DNA of 64,000 nt from Clostridia bacterium (GCA_017550105.1 JAFYLQ010000017.1:17407-81406), one strand, 5' to 3'. Positions 26,927 to 36,919 are shown, numbered from the stretch's first letter. A program made the numbers and translations. Notes: generated by a model from the sequence alone, not told the origin.

Positions 26927-29294
26927 ATGCCTCATTGAAGTTTTCAACTATATATTTCACAACTGCACCGAACATAGGGTGGGAGTGGGAATGTGCACCG
27001 TTCCAGTTTTCCCAAAGGGTTGTGGCGCCGTGCTTTTTCATATTGTAGAAGGTATTTTCCTTTTCGGAGGTAAGGAGTTTGAATGCCAAATCCTTATATC
27101 CGTTTTCACAAAGGGTGCGTATAAGTATATCCGTTCCAAAAATACCACAATCAAATTCGCCCAACGCCTCGTACTTATCCACTATGGCTTTAAGGGTCTT
27201 TTCGTTACCTAAGCCAAGGTCGTAGCCGTAAGCGTCACTTGCCTCAAGTGAGTTGCAGAAGGTTCCGCTTTTCTTATCATAGTACGTATCGAGGAAAGCC
27301 TTTTTAACTCTTTGGTAACGGGCTTTAAGGGGTGCAGGATTTTCACCTATAACCTCTGCAGCCTCAATTGCCATTGAAAGAGTTTTAAGATAGAAATAGG
27401 TGTTTACAAAGGGTGTGGGAATAAGGTTTCTGTCCTCGGGTGAGCACCAGTCACCAAGGCACCAACCCCTTGCCTCCTCACGTACTACAAGTGAATTTTC
27501 ACTGTGTGAATCAAGATAATCAAAATACAACAGCATATTGGGATAGTATTTTTTGAGCACATCTTTATCGCCATAATGCTTGTAGAAGGTGTAGGGCACT
27601 ATTACCATAGCACCGCCCCAGCCACCGGGTCCTCCGCCGCCACCGTAGAAGGGTGCCGTATGCTGAACGTGACCTGTGTAAATATCCTGACAGTCGGCAA
27701 TATCCTGCATCCATTTGCGATACATTTTTTCTGCATCAAATACAGTCATAACCACGTCCGCAGTAAGCTGACCGTCACCTGTGTAGCCAAGACGCTCTCT
27801 ATGAGGACAGTCCGAGGGCACACATCCGTGAACGTTGCTCTGTTGTGTTCTTACATAGGAGTCGAATATCCACTGAAGTGTTTCGTTTGATGATTTGAAT
27901 TTAACAACGGGCTTTATATCCGTGTGAACAACCCTGTATTCCTTAACATTCACTCTGCCGAGCACGTCAAAATACCTTGTGCCGTGCCACGTAAAACGGG
28001 GATAATACTCCTTGCATTTATCATCGTGAATGTACGTGTCCTTCTGCATACGGAATTCACCGCCTGCAGAGTGGAATGCAAGTCCCCCATCCTCGTCAAG
28101 CTCCTCGGCAAATCGCAGAACACAGCTTTCGCCGATATATGCATCCTCAATAAACTCCACCACGGGGTAACCTGAAATGTTTTCGCCCACGTCATAAATT
28201 GCATAGTCGCCCTTGCGGAAAATACACTTAGGCTTTAATTTTCTTACAATCTTATCGGGAAGACAGGTCTGCTCCTGCAACACAGACAAGGGGGCGTCAA
28301 CCACCTCTGCCGAAGCCCAGGTATTGATATCCTCGGATATATTCGAAAAATCATATCCGCCAAGACGTGTATCCTGATCCTCGCCGTAATAGAGATTTGC
28401 TCTTTTTACGAAGGATTTTCTGTATTTTGTATTTTCGTTACTTGATGCAAGTATCTTTTCGTTCTGCAAAAGCTTATAGCATAAAAGCAAATCCCCGTAG
28501 GGCTTAACACCCTCGTTAGGGCATTCACGCTGACAGAACCAACCGCCACCGATATGGAAAACAATTGTGTTTTTGCCTTTTTTAAGGAATTTTGACACGT
28601 CGATTTTTTCATACAGAATTCGTGTAGTCATAATATCAAATATGGGGTATTCCATATTTGCAGTGTCAAATTTTTTATAGTTTGTCCAGGCGGGAGCGTG
28701 AACCCTGTCACTTATGCTTTTGCCGTTGATATAAATATCACAAAAACCAAGACCACTGACGTAAAGCACGGCTCCGTCTTTTTTTGTAACCTCAAAATCC
28801 TCACGGACTATAACCGCCTGATGCTCGCCGCCAAACTGAACCCATTTTGCTCCGTCAAAAACAAGGTTCTCGGTGCATTTAATGTATTTTTTGCCGTTTT
28901 TGGTAAAGGGAACACCGCTTTTGGGCAGTGCATTTTTCTCAAAAAACGCCAACACGTCAAGGGGTAATTCTGCAGTAAAAGCCTTTGCACCCTGCTCCTT
29001 AGCCTTTGCTTTAAGAAGCTCAACTATTTCTGAACCCAAACCAAAATTCCTGTAGTGCTCCTTAACTGCAACACAGTAAAGTTCAAATTCACCGTCCGCA
29101 TTTTCACAAATACTGCCACAGCCTACGATTATATCACCGATAAAAAAGCCTATATGGATGCCCGTTGAATCACGGGCATCTTTAATATATGATGATTTTT
29201 CACCGAGCTCGTCACAGAAAACCTGACGGCGAAGTGATACGATTTCTTTAAAAAGCTTATGGTTGTAATCTACAATATCCTTACTTATTTTCAT
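26925..29294 (-). CDS. GNAT acetyltransferase domain fused to GH78 alpha-L-rhamnosidase
   Basis: 789 residues from the ATG at 29294 (GAGG about 6 nt upstream; a GTG at 29306 overlaps the preceding stop). Residues 1 to about 145 form a GNAT N-acetyltransferase: 'FKEIVSLRRQVFCDELG', 'GFFIGDIIVGCGSI', and motif A 'EHYRNFGLGSEIVELLKAKA'. From about 148 ('LVFDGAKWVQF') a full bacterial rhamnosidase follows with beta-sandwich domains and an (alpha/alpha)6 barrel with 'PSDCPHRERLGYTGDGQ' (catalytic acid, about 499). The junction is in one open frame with no stop. It should release L-rhamnose from oligosaccharides in the cytoplasm; the acetyltransferase substrate is unknown. It follows the GH2 gene by 8 bp. 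Confidence 0.88.
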   Translation of the reverse strand: MKISKDIVDYNHKLFKEIVSLRRQVFCDELGEKSSYIKDARDSTGIHIGFFIGDIIVGCGSICENADGEFELYCVAVKEHYRNFGLGSEIVELLKAKAKEQGAKAFTAELPLDVLAFFEKNALPKSGVPFTKNGKKYIKCTENLVFDGAKWVQFGGEHQAVIVREDFEVTKKDGAVLYVSGLGFCDIYINGKSISDRVHAPAWTNYKKFDTANMEYPIFDIMTTRILYEKIDVSKFLKKGKNTIVFHIGGGWFCQRECPNEGVKPYGDLLLCYKLLQNEKILASSNENTKYRKSFVKRANLYYGEDQDTRLGGYDFSNISEDINTWASAEVVDAPLSVLQEQTCLPDKIVRKLKPKCIFRKGDYAIYDVGENISGYPVVEFIEDAYIGESCVLRFAEELDEDGGLAFHSAGGEFRMQKDTYIHDDKCKEYYPRFTWHGTRYFDVLGRVNVKEYRVVHTDIKPVVKFKSSNETLQWIFDSYVRTQQSNVHGCVPSDCPHRERLGYTGDGQLTADVVMTVFDAEKMYRKWMQDIADCQDIYTGHVQHTAPFYGGGGGPGGWGGAMVIVPYTFYKHYGDKDVLKKYYPNMLLYFDYLDSHSENSLVVREEARGWCLGDWCSPEDRNLIPTPFVNTYFYLKTLSMAIEAAEVIGENPAPLKARYQRVKKAFLDTYYDKKSGTFCNSLEASDAYGYDLGLGNEKTLKAIVDKYEALGEFDCGIFGTDILIRTLCENGYKDLAFKLLTSEKENTFYNMKKHGATTLWENWNGAHSHSHPMFGAVVKYIVENFNEA

Positions 29295-29302
29295 AAAAAG
29301 CC

Positions 29303-32300
29303 TCACTTGTTCTTAGAAGGTGCTATTACAAAATTAAACGTAAGCTCCTTGGAAGCATCGATTGAATACTGAGGAAGGGTTGCGGGACCGCAGCTGCCCG
29401 TACCCGTGCCCTTTGTGTATCCGTCGATGGTAACAAAGGTTGTCTTTTCGTCAACTACATCTTCTCTGTGGTTTGCTTTATCAAGAGTTTGCTGAGTGTA
29501 ATTATGAACGTTGAAATTGAACTTTCTGTCGGAGTAAATAAGAATCTCTTCACCCTTGTCACTCTTTAATTTAAGATATGAAACGTCTGAGTGGTTGGAG
29601 TTATCCTGAGGACGGATATAGGTCTCGTGCTCATCCTTAACCTTAGCATAGTAAAGTCCTACGGGAGCGTGCATATTGAAGTCGTTGTAATTTTCCTTTT
29701 CACCTCTGCCGAAGTATTCAATTTCGGAGAATTTTTTATCCGCTTCAAAGGTAAGACCCAAACGGGGAATATCAAAGAATTTCTCGGTACTGCCCTCTGC
29801 AGGAGCCATAGCAACCTCGATATCCACAACGCCGTTTGCACCGATTATGTAAAGCACGTTTGCATTGAACAATGCATCTTCCTTTCCGTAAATCGTAAAA
29901 TATTCGCTTACGGAAGCAACGCCCGACTTAACCTCTGCGCTAAGGTCCTCAAGAACAATTCGTGCATTGTTGAGATTGTGCTCATTCCACTCATCAATAA
30001 TATATCTGTCGTTATCCACGTAGGCTCTTGAAATATTAAGAAGGAAGCCCTTGTGAGAAACAGGTTCTTTGTTAAGTACGCTTACACCATTAGCCTTATA
30101 TGAAAGCATTTCGCCTGTTTCCTCAGAGAATTCAATTGAACCCTCGGGATATTTGATGGTTAAAACCTCTGCATCGGACGTAATTGAAACCTTGCCCATT
30201 TCAAGTGTGGGTTGAATAAAGGGTGCCTCTGAAAGAGTGAGCTGTTCTGCAGCAACCTCAAAATCACCATTCAGATAAATAAGGTTAAGGTAGGTGTTTT
30301 TATCATAATTAACCTTGGGTAAATCAAGCTTATAGGTTGCCTCCTTTTCAGGTGCAATATTCACAGGGAATGAGCCACAGGTTACAGTTTCACCGTTTTC
30401 CTGATACTCCCAATAAACCTCAATACCGTCACTTGCAAGGAAGCGATTTGTATTAAGAAGTGTAAGCTTATTTCCCGAAAGCTTTGTTGCTCTTATGGGG
30501 CGATAAGCAACCTTCATATTGTATGCGCCCGTGTGAGGTGTGCGGTCGGGATAGAAAAGACCGTCAACACAGAAGCAACCGTCGTGAAGCTTTTCGCCGT
30601 GGTCACCGCCGTAGGTGTACTGATATTTGTATTTATCAGTGCCGTCGTGAAGCACCGAGTGGTCTGCCCATTCCCAGATACAACCTCCCATAAATATATC
30701 GTCAGAGAAGAAAATCTGCATATATTCCTCAAGAGCACCGGGTCCGACACCCATTGCATGACAGTATTCGCAAAGGTAGAAGGGAACCTCGTTAAACTGC
30801 TTACCACGCTTTCTGTCACGGATTTTAATCATATCATCCTGATGTGTGTACATTTCAGAATATACGTCGTAATGGTAACGTCTTGTTCTTGAAACACCCT
30901 CGTAATGAACGGGAATGTCTGTTAATTCCTTAAGCATTTCGTAGCATTTGTCGTGACACTTGTAGCCGTGTGACTCGTTACCAAGACTCCACATAATAAT
31001 TGAGGGATGTGTACGATCGCGATAGAACATTCTTCTTACTCTGTCCATATAGCGGGGTGCCCATTTTAATTTATGGCTGATTTCGCCGCCTTCACAGCCT
31101 AAATCCCATATACCATGGGTTTCGATATCCGCTTCGTCAACACAGTAAAGACCGTAATGGTCGCAAAGCTCAAGGAAGAAGGGGTCGGGAGGATAGTGAG
31201 AGGTACGTACACAGTTAACGTTAAACTCCTTCATAAGCTCAACGTCCTTAATAAGATCCTCAAAGCTCATAGCGTAGCCCTTGGTTTCGTGTGTGTCGTG
31301 GTGGTTTACACCCTTAAGTTTAATTTTTTTGCCGTTGAAGTAGAAAACCGCATCCTTAATTTCAATATTCTTGAAGCCCACGTACTGACGGATGGTCATA
31401 ACCTCACCGTCTGCATTATAAAGGGTTATATAAAGCTCGTAGAGCTTGGGAATTTCTGCACTCCACTCCTGAACGTTAAGCCCCTTGAGTGAAAATGCAT
31501 TTTTCTTAGCACCGTCAACAAGAGCCTCTGCCAAAAGCTTTTCACCGTCGTAAAGCTCTGCCTTTATCTTTGTATCGGCAATAGTGCCCTTAAGCTCGGT
31601 TTCAATATCAAGATTATATTTCTTACCTTTTTTGTTTGCTATTGCCTGAAAATCGTTAATATATGCTTTGTCATAGGTATAAAGAAGCACGTCACGGAAA
31701 ATTCCGTTTTCTCTGAACATATCCTGTGCTTCAAGATATGAGCCCGTACACCATTTGAAAACCACAACGACAATTTCGTTGTCACCCTCAACAAGGAATT
31801 TTGTAATATCAAATTCATAGGAATTGTGAGCAGCCTCGCCGTAACCGACAAATTTGCCGTTCACGTACAAATCCATACAGGGAACAACACCAAGGAAGGT
31901 AAGAATATAGTTTTTGCTAAGGTCGTTGATGCTTATTCCCTTACGATAAACACCGCAGGAAAATTCCTCGGGAAGCTCGGGGGGCTTTACCCCCTCACCC
32001 TTGGGAAGACCCAATGCTCTGGGGTCAAAGCTATAGGGACAGTTAATGTAGGCAGGCTCCTCGTAGCCCGTTCTTTGCCAGGTGCAGGGTACGTTTATGG
32101 TATCAAACTTCACCTTGCTTGTATCAAGGGTCTCGGGAAGCTTTGATTTTTTCTTGTAATATTTAAACTCCCATTCACCTGAAAGGATTGTAACAATATC
32201 ACTGTTATAACGCTCGGTTTTGTAATCGGCACTTACTGCCGCCGCCTTTTTTGTGTGAGGAATTGCGTATGCTCTTGGAGCAAGTCTGCCAATTTCCATT

Positions 32301-32344
32301 GTCTTAAAATTGTAATGGTTTGTTTTGTTAAGAGTGTATTTCAT
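29303..32344 (-). CDS. lacZ: GH2 beta-galactosidase (LacZ type)
   Basis: 1013 residues with the five-domain LacZ plan: sugar-binding domain ('DLYVNGKFVGYGEAAHNSYE'), Ig-like domains, TIM barrel with 'MWSLGNESHGYK' (acid/base Glu, about 457) and 'FYLCEYCHAMGVGPG' (nucleophile Glu, about 525), and a C-terminal domain 5. No signal peptide, so it is cytoplasmic. First gene of an operon with the GNAT-GH78 gene, pairing galactose and rhamnose release, as expected for rhamnogalacturonan fragments. Confidence 0.93.
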   Translation of the reverse strand: MKYTLNKTNHYNFKTMEIGRLAPRAYAIPHTKKAAAVSADYKTERYNSDIVTILSGEWEFKYYKKKSKLPETLDTSKVKFDTINVPCTWQRTGYEEPAYINCPYSFDPRALGLPKGEGVKPPELPEEFSCGVYRKGISINDLSKNYILTFLGVVPCMDLYVNGKFVGYGEAAHNSYEFDITKFLVEGDNEIVVVVFKWCTGSYLEAQDMFRENGIFRDVLLYTYDKAYINDFQAIANKKGKKYNLDIETELKGTIADTKIKAELYDGEKLLAEALVDGAKKNAFSLKGLNVQEWSAEIPKLYELYITLYNADGEVMTIRQYVGFKNIEIKDAVFYFNGKKIKLKGVNHHDTHETKGYAMSFEDLIKDVELMKEFNVNCVRTSHYPPDPFFLELCDHYGLYCVDEADIETHGIWDLGCEGGEISHKLKWAPRYMDRVRRMFYRDRTHPSIIMWSLGNESHGYKCHDKCYEMLKELTDIPVHYEGVSRTRRYHYDVYSEMYTHQDDMIKIRDRKRGKQFNEVPFYLCEYCHAMGVGPGALEEYMQIFFSDDIFMGGCIWEWADHSVLHDGTDKYKYQYTYGGDHGEKLHDGCFCVDGLFYPDRTPHTGAYNMKVAYRPIRATKLSGNKLTLLNTNRFLASDGIEVYWEYQENGETVTCGSFPVNIAPEKEATYKLDLPKVNYDKNTYLNLIYLNGDFEVAAEQLTLSEAPFIQPTLEMGKVSITSDAEVLTIKYPEGSIEFSEETGEMLSYKANGVSVLNKEPVSHKGFLLNISRAYVDNDRYIIDEWNEHNLNNARIVLEDLSAEVKSGVASVSEYFTIYGKEDALFNANVLYIIGANGVVDIEVAMAPAEGSTEKFFDIPRLGLTFEADKKFSEIEYFGRGEKENYNDFNMHAPVGLYYAKVKDEHETYIRPQDNSNHSDVSYLKLKSDKGEEILIYSDRKFNFNVHNYTQQTLDKANHREDVVDEKTTFVTIDGYTKGTGTGSCGPATLPQYSIDASKELTFNFVIAPSKNK

Positions 32345-32501
32345 ATAAATCCCTCCGGGAATATAGCGTTATTTACATATTATCATACACTAAAATACAT
32401 TTCAATTTTAAAGTCAAAAAATATGTACCAAAAATATCGCAATTATTTTGATATTGTGATACAATTACAGTGTTATTTTTATAAAAAAGCGGAGCTTTAC
32501 T

Positions 32502-34703
32502 ATGAATTATGAAGAAATCCAGATTACAGGCGTAGTCGAGGAGGTTACCTTTCAGAACGATACCAACGGCTTTACGGTACTTAATATTTCTGTTGATAAC
32601 GATTATCTTACCGCAGTTGGCGTTATGCCCGGTGTCAACGCAGGTGAAAGCGTAACCCTCACGGGCACCTATACAACACACCCATCCTTTGGCAGACAGT
32701 TCAAGGTTACTGCCTTTTCTCGTTGTATGCCCGAAACTACCGAACAGATTTATAAATATTTGGCTTCGGGCGTTATAAGGGGTATAGGTCCCAAAAAGGC
32801 AATGGCAATTATTGAACGCTTCGGCTCCGACACTTTAGATATACTCGAAAACGAAGCCGAAAGACTTTCTGCCATAAAGGGAATCTCCGACGAACAGGCT
32901 AAGGCTATAGGCGAGGAATTCAAGCGTCAGTATGCAATGCGTTCCGTTATGATGGGGCTTGAAAAATACGGCTTTTCACCCTCGGAATGTGTAAGAATAT
33001 TCAAAAAATTAGGCATTCAGGCTGTAAAGCAGGTGGAGGAAAATCCCTATTGCCTTTGCTCAATGGGTCTCGGCATCAGCTTCGAAAGAGCCGAAGGCAT
33101 TGAAGCCAAATTGGATAAAAAGCCCCTGCCTGATTTCAGAATCCGCGAGGGTATACTTCACGTAATGCGATACAACTCCACAAACCGTGGTCACACCTGT
33201 ATCCCCCGCGAAAAATTATTGAAGCCCTCGTCCGACCTGCTTGAGGTCTCACAGGACGAAATTGATATCGCTATTGATAAATTAATCTCTACCGCACAGT
33301 TAAAGGCTCACGAAATTGACGGCAAGGACTTTGTATTTTTGCCCTCTGCATATCTTGCGGAGAAGAAAATCGCAGAAAGAATGGCAATTATTGCTAACTT
33401 CCCGCCACCCGGAGCACCTCAGCTTGCAGATTGGATTGACAACATAGAAGCCAAAAACGGCATTACCTACGAAACTCAACAACGCACCGCCATAGCTACC
33501 GCTGCAAAAAAGGGTCTGCTTGTTTTAACCGGTGGTCCCGGTACAGGTAAAACCACCACAATAAAGGGCATTATAAATATTTTTGAGCGCCAAAATCTTG
33601 AGGTAGCCCTTGCGGCCCCTACGGGCAGAGCCGCAAAGCGTATGAGTGAGGTTACGGGAATGGAGGCAAAGACCATTCACCGACTTTTAGAGGTTGAATG
33701 GGACGAGGACGACAGACCTGTTTTCAGAAGAAACATCAGCAATCCCCTTGACTGTAACGCTCTTCTTCTTGACGAGCTTTCAATGATTGACATTCATCTT
33801 TTTGCAAGTCTGTTGGAGGCGCTTCCCTTGGGTTGCCGTCTTATTCTTGTGGGCGACAGTGACCAGTTGCCCCCCGTAGGTGCAGGTAACGTTTTGCAGG
33901 ATTTGATTTCCTCGGACGTTTTACCGGTGGTTTGTCTTTCACAAATTTTCCGACAGGCAATGGAAAGCAAAATTATCACAAACGCTCACAGAATAGTAAA
34001 CGGCGAAGCTCCCGATTTAATCAACGACGGCAAGGACTTCTTCCATCTTGAAAGAGGCTCTTCGGTTCTTACGGCGCATACCGTAACCGAGCTTTGCTCT
34101 GAACGATTACCCAATGCATATAAATGGGATGCTTTTTCCGACATACAGGTTATATGCCCATCAAAAAAGGGCGAAACAGGTACAGTTAATCTTAATTCTC
34201 TTTTACAAAACGTTTTAAATCCCAAAAGCCCCGATAAAAACGAAATGCTTGTTGCAGGCAGACTTTTCCGTGTAGGCGACAAGGTTATGCAGGTAAAAAA
34301 CAACTATAACATTGAGTGGGAAAGCCCTACAGAAAAGGGTACGGGTATATTTAACGGCGACATCGGTATTTTAACCGCTATAGACACCAAAACCCTACTC
34401 GCTACAGTTAATTTTGATGGCAGAATTGCGGTAATCCCCGGTGAATATCTTTCGGAATTAGAACTTGCCTACGCCATAACCGTGCACAAAAGCCAGGGCA
34501 GTGAGTTTAAAGCCGTTGTAATTCCTGCAATAAACGTTGTGCCCAATCTTGCTTACCGCAACCTTTTATACACCGCAGTAACCCGTGCCAAGGATATGCT
34601 TGTAACCGTAGGTAGCGGAGAAATGCTTGAAATTATGACCCAAAACGACCGTAAGGCAAAGCGTTACTCTGCCTTATCACATTTTTTGAAAAGTGGTTTT
34701 TAA
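32502..34703 (+). CDS. recD2: RecD2-type ATP-dependent DNA helicase
   Basis: 733 residues, normal for RecD2. An N-terminal OB-like segment and helix-hairpin-helix repeats ('GVIRGIGPKKAMAIIERFG', 'AIKGISDEQAKAIGEEF') precede the SF1 helicase core: Walker A 'LTGGPGTGKTTTIKGI' (about 346), 'LLLDELSMIDIHL', 'LVGDSDQLPPVGAGNVLQDL', and C-terminal 'YAITVHKSQGSEF'. A 5'-3' helicase in DNA repair and replication-fork maintenance, in organisms that usually lack RecBCD. comF follows after 3 bp. Confidence 0.93.
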   Translation: MNYEEIQITGVVEEVTFQNDTNGFTVLNISVDNDYLTAVGVMPGVNAGESVTLTGTYTTHPSFGRQFKVTAFSRCMPETTEQIYKYLASGVIRGIGPKKAMAIIERFGSDTLDILENEAERLSAIKGISDEQAKAIGEEFKRQYAMRSVMMGLEKYGFSPSECVRIFKKLGIQAVKQVEENPYCLCSMGLGISFERAEGIEAKLDKKPLPDFRIREGILHVMRYNSTNRGHTCIPREKLLKPSSDLLEVSQDEIDIAIDKLISTAQLKAHEIDGKDFVFLPSAYLAEKKIAERMAIIANFPPPGAPQLADWIDNIEAKNGITYETQQRTAIATAAKKGLLVLTGGPGTGKTTTIKGIINIFERQNLEVALAAPTGRAAKRMSEVTGMEAKTIHRLLEVEWDEDDRPVFRRNISNPLDCNALLLDELSMIDIHLFASLLEALPLGCRLILVGDSDQLPPVGAGNVLQDLISSDVLPVVCLSQIFRQAMESKIITNAHRIVNGEAPDLINDGKDFFHLERGSSVLTAHTVTELCSERLPNAYKWDAFSDIQVICPSKKGETGTVNLNSLLQNVLNPKSPDKNEMLVAGRLFRVGDKVMQVKNNYNIEWESPTEKGTGIFNGDIGILTAIDTKTLLATVNFDGRIAVIPGEYLSELELAYAITVHKSQGSEFKAVVIPAINVVPNLAYRNLLYTAVTRAKDMLVTVGSGEMLEIMTQNDRKAKRYSALSHFLKSGF

Positions 34704-34706
34704 GCT

Positions 34707-35435
34707 ATGAAGAAACTTGCAGATTTTCTTATTGCAATTTTTTACACTCGCAGATGTCGTTATTGCAGAAAGGTTATTGATATAAGAGAACGGATTTGTC
34801 CCGATTGCAAAAAGGATATTCCTCGCATTGAGGGCCCCGTGTGCTATAATTGCGGTTTTTCTCAAAAGGAATGTGTTTGCAAGAAAAAGTCGCAACACTA
34901 TATGCGTATATGTGCCCCTTACTATTATTCAGGTGCCGCCAAGCGTGCTGTTAAAAAACTGAAATACAGTGACGACATTGATATTTCTTATATCTTAGCC
35001 GAGGATATGGCTACTGCCTACAAAGAGCACTATAGTGAAATGGATTTTGATTACTGCACCTTTGTTCCCTCCCATAAAAAAGAGCAACGAAAACGAGGCT
35101 TTAATCAGGCTCAGCTTTTAGCTCAACACCTTTCCAAGGAGCTGGGAATCCCCTGCAAGGAATTATTGATTAAAACCGCACTTACTACGCCACAGCATAC
35201 CCTTAATGAAAGTATGCGGTCGGGCAATCTTTTGGGCGCAATGCAGGTAAAAGACCGCCATCTTGAAAAAATACGCGGTGCACGAATACTACTGTGTGAC
35301 GACGTTAAAACCACGGGCTCCACACTTAACGAATGCGCCAAGACCCTTATGATTTGCGGTGCCGCAGAGGTTGACTGTATAACTTATTGTATTGCAAAAA
35401 AGGATAATGATAAAACAAAAAACTCTGAAGGCTGA
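34707..35435 (+). CDS. comF: ComF-family phosphoribosyltransferase-like protein
   Basis: 242 residues. An N-terminal zinc-ribbon-like part has four CxxC-type pairs ('CRYCRKVI', 'CPDCKKD', 'CYNCGFSQKECVC'), and the C-terminal PRTase-like domain has the PRPP-loop motif 'ILLCDDVKTTGSTLNECAKT'. ComF proteins are needed for DNA uptake and single-strand DNA handling in competent bacteria and are also kept in non-competent ones. Operon partner of recD2, both DNA-processing. Its stop codon lies in the loop of the terminator. Confidence 0.92.
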   Translation: MKKLADFLIAIFYTRRCRYCRKVIDIRERICPDCKKDIPRIEGPVCYNCGFSQKECVCKKKSQHYMRICAPYYYSGAAKRAVKKLKYSDDIDISYILAEDMATAYKEHYSEMDFDYCTFVPSHKKEQRKRGFNQAQLLAQHLSKELGIPCKELLIKTALTTPQHTLNESMRSGNLLGAMQVKDRHLEKIRGARILLCDDVKTTGSTLNECAKTLMICGAAEVDCITYCIAKKDNDKTKNSEG

Positions 35436-35455
35436 TTGCCTTCAGAGTTTTGTTT
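35421..35455. terminator. Bidirectional intrinsic terminator
   Basis: Perfect 12-bp stem (35421-35432 with 35438-35449), loop TGATT containing the comF stop codon. Confidence 0.88.
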
Positions 35456-35457
35456 CA

Positions 35458-36717
35458 TCATAAAACGTAGATTATAATATCACGTCTGCCCCAGTTAACA
35501 CACTGTGCTTCTGAATTCATATACAAGTCAACAGTCCAGTCAACGCTGTATATAAAGCCACCTGTATCAGCGGCTATACAATAACCGTAAACGTATTTGC
35601 CGTCTGCAGAAACAATATACATCTCGGTGCCATACGGAATTTCTCTGGGGTCAACTGCGATGTAGCCTGTCTGTGCACGTTTACCTGTGGAGGTAATGCC
35701 GCCGGGGATACAATAAGCAGTTGCTTTTGCATTAATTACTGATGAATATGTTGTAGGAATACCGTCTGAACCTATTGTGAGGTATGAGGGCATTGCCATC
35801 TCGCTGATGGGTTTACCTACGGGGATTGATGAGGGGTAAGCATTCTTTCTTACTTTTGTACCAACCTCAATAAGCTCTGTTGTGGGTTCGCTTACAACGT
35901 TTTCGGAAACAACAGTTGTTGAACTAAGTTCACCGTTAATGTAGCGGTCCTCGTAAACGATAGCCTTAGCACCGTCAACGCCCTCAACAAGAACCTTTTT
36001 GTCCTCTCTGTAGAGAGAATCATTGTAAGAATACTCGGTTTCGTGCTCGATAACCTGATTCTCTGTGCGTTCCTCAACAGTTACACGGAACACCTCAATA
36101 GCCATATTCTTTTTAAGAAGTGCTGTTACGTCGGGCTTAGAGAAATCCTCGCCTGAAAGTGTAACACCTGCCATATTGAGTGCATCTGCAACCGTTTTAC
36201 CGGAAACTACCTTGGTAAATTCCTTACCGTCTGCTTTAATTACAACCTTAAAAATGTCGTAAATTTCGATTGTCATACCGTCTTCGAGAATCTGGTCTGC
36301 TGCGTAGTTTAACGCAGTACCCTTGCGAAGTGTAATGTCTGCGGCATTTATAGCGTCGCTGACTGTGCCCGAAGTGTAAATGGTATGGGTTGTGCCGTCA
36401 AAGCTTTCGATGTTTACCTTAACGCCACGCTTAATAAAGATTTTGCTGCCGTCTTCACCTGTGAATTTTGAATAATTCACGCTATCACCGTATGCTTCGT
36501 TAACTGTGATACCTGCATCTGCAAGTACTTCTGAAGCATCTGTATTAGCCGTTGTGACAACAACAACTGATGTACCGTCGTAAATTGTAACGTCATACAT
36601 TACGGGCGGTACGGCGAACGCGGTGGCAGAAACGAAGAACAATGCCGCCATAAAGAAGAGTGCTACTCTCCTGAGGGGCGAAGCCACGGCTGTGTCGCCT
36701 ATTTTTCTGAATGTCAT
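35458..36717 (-). CDS. YabE-like cell-wall protein: DUF348 repeats, G5 and 3D domain
   Basis: 419 residues. Signal peptide or anchor (about 15-36), then three ubiquitin-like DUF348 repeats ('VTIYDGTSVVVVTTANTDAS', 'VNIESFDGTTHTIYTSGTVS', 'FKVVIKADGKEFTKVVSGKT'), a G5 domain (about 210-290) and a C-terminal 3D domain with its three Asp in 'AVDPREIPYGT', 'AADTGG' and 'VDLYM'. 3D domains resemble the double-psi barrel of lytic transglycosylases such as MltA and resuscitation factors, so a secreted peptidoglycan-cleaving role is likely. A ~170-nt structured leader precedes it. AAGGAG lies 11 nt before the ATG. Confidence 0.92.
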   Translation of the reverse strand: MTFRKIGDTAVASPLRRVALFFMAALFFVSATAFAVPPVMYDVTIYDGTSVVVVTTANTDASEVLADAGITVNEAYGDSVNYSKFTGEDGSKIFIKRGVKVNIESFDGTTHTIYTSGTVSDAINAADITLRKGTALNYAADQILEDGMTIEIYDIFKVVIKADGKEFTKVVSGKTVADALNMAGVTLSGEDFSKPDVTALLKKNMAIEVFRVTVEERTENQVIEHETEYSYNDSLYREDKKVLVEGVDGAKAIVYEDRYINGELSSTTVVSENVVSEPTTELIEVGTKVRKNAYPSSIPVGKPISEMAMPSYLTIGSDGIPTTYSSVINAKATAYCIPGGITSTGKRAQTGYIAVDPREIPYGTEMYIVSADGKYVYGYCIAADTGGFIYSVDWTVDLYMNSEAQCVNWGRRDIIIYVL

Positions 36718-36886
36718 GGTATAAATATCTCCTTAGACAAGCAACCTTCCGAATTGACGTCCCCACTCCTTTAAATGGGGGTTCAAAAAGCTGCCGTTGT
36801 AGGCAGTTTTGTCAACAATAACGTACCGAATTGCCTGGGTTCGATACAATATCGTCAGCAAAAATGCCGTAGTTATCCTATGGCAA
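36718..36886 (-). promoter_or_regulatory. Structured 5' leader of the YabE-like gene, possible riboswitch or attenuator
   Basis: About 170 nt from the predicted start point to the gene. It contains a short hairpin (5-bp stem 36806-36802 with 36795-36791) followed by a five-T run (a weak attenuator) and a second hairpin CCCCA...TGGGG (36776-36780 with 36761-36765) nearer the gene. YabE-type genes in other Bacillota are often under c-di-AMP (ydaO) riboswitches, but I cannot match the conserved ydaO core with confidence. Confidence 0.45.
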
Positions 36887-36891
36887 GAGGT

Positions 36892-36919
36892 ATTATACAC
36901 AACTTATTTGAAAAGTCAA
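36892..36919 (-). promoter_or_regulatory. Promoter of the YabE-like gene
   Basis: Minus strand TTGACT (36919-36914), 16 nt, consensus TATAAT (36897-36892). Confidence 0.65.

Noticed and set aside
36718-36886. Definite c-di-AMP (ydaO) riboswitch
   Set aside because: The downstream gene type suggests it, but I cannot align the conserved core, so only a generic structured leader is claimed.
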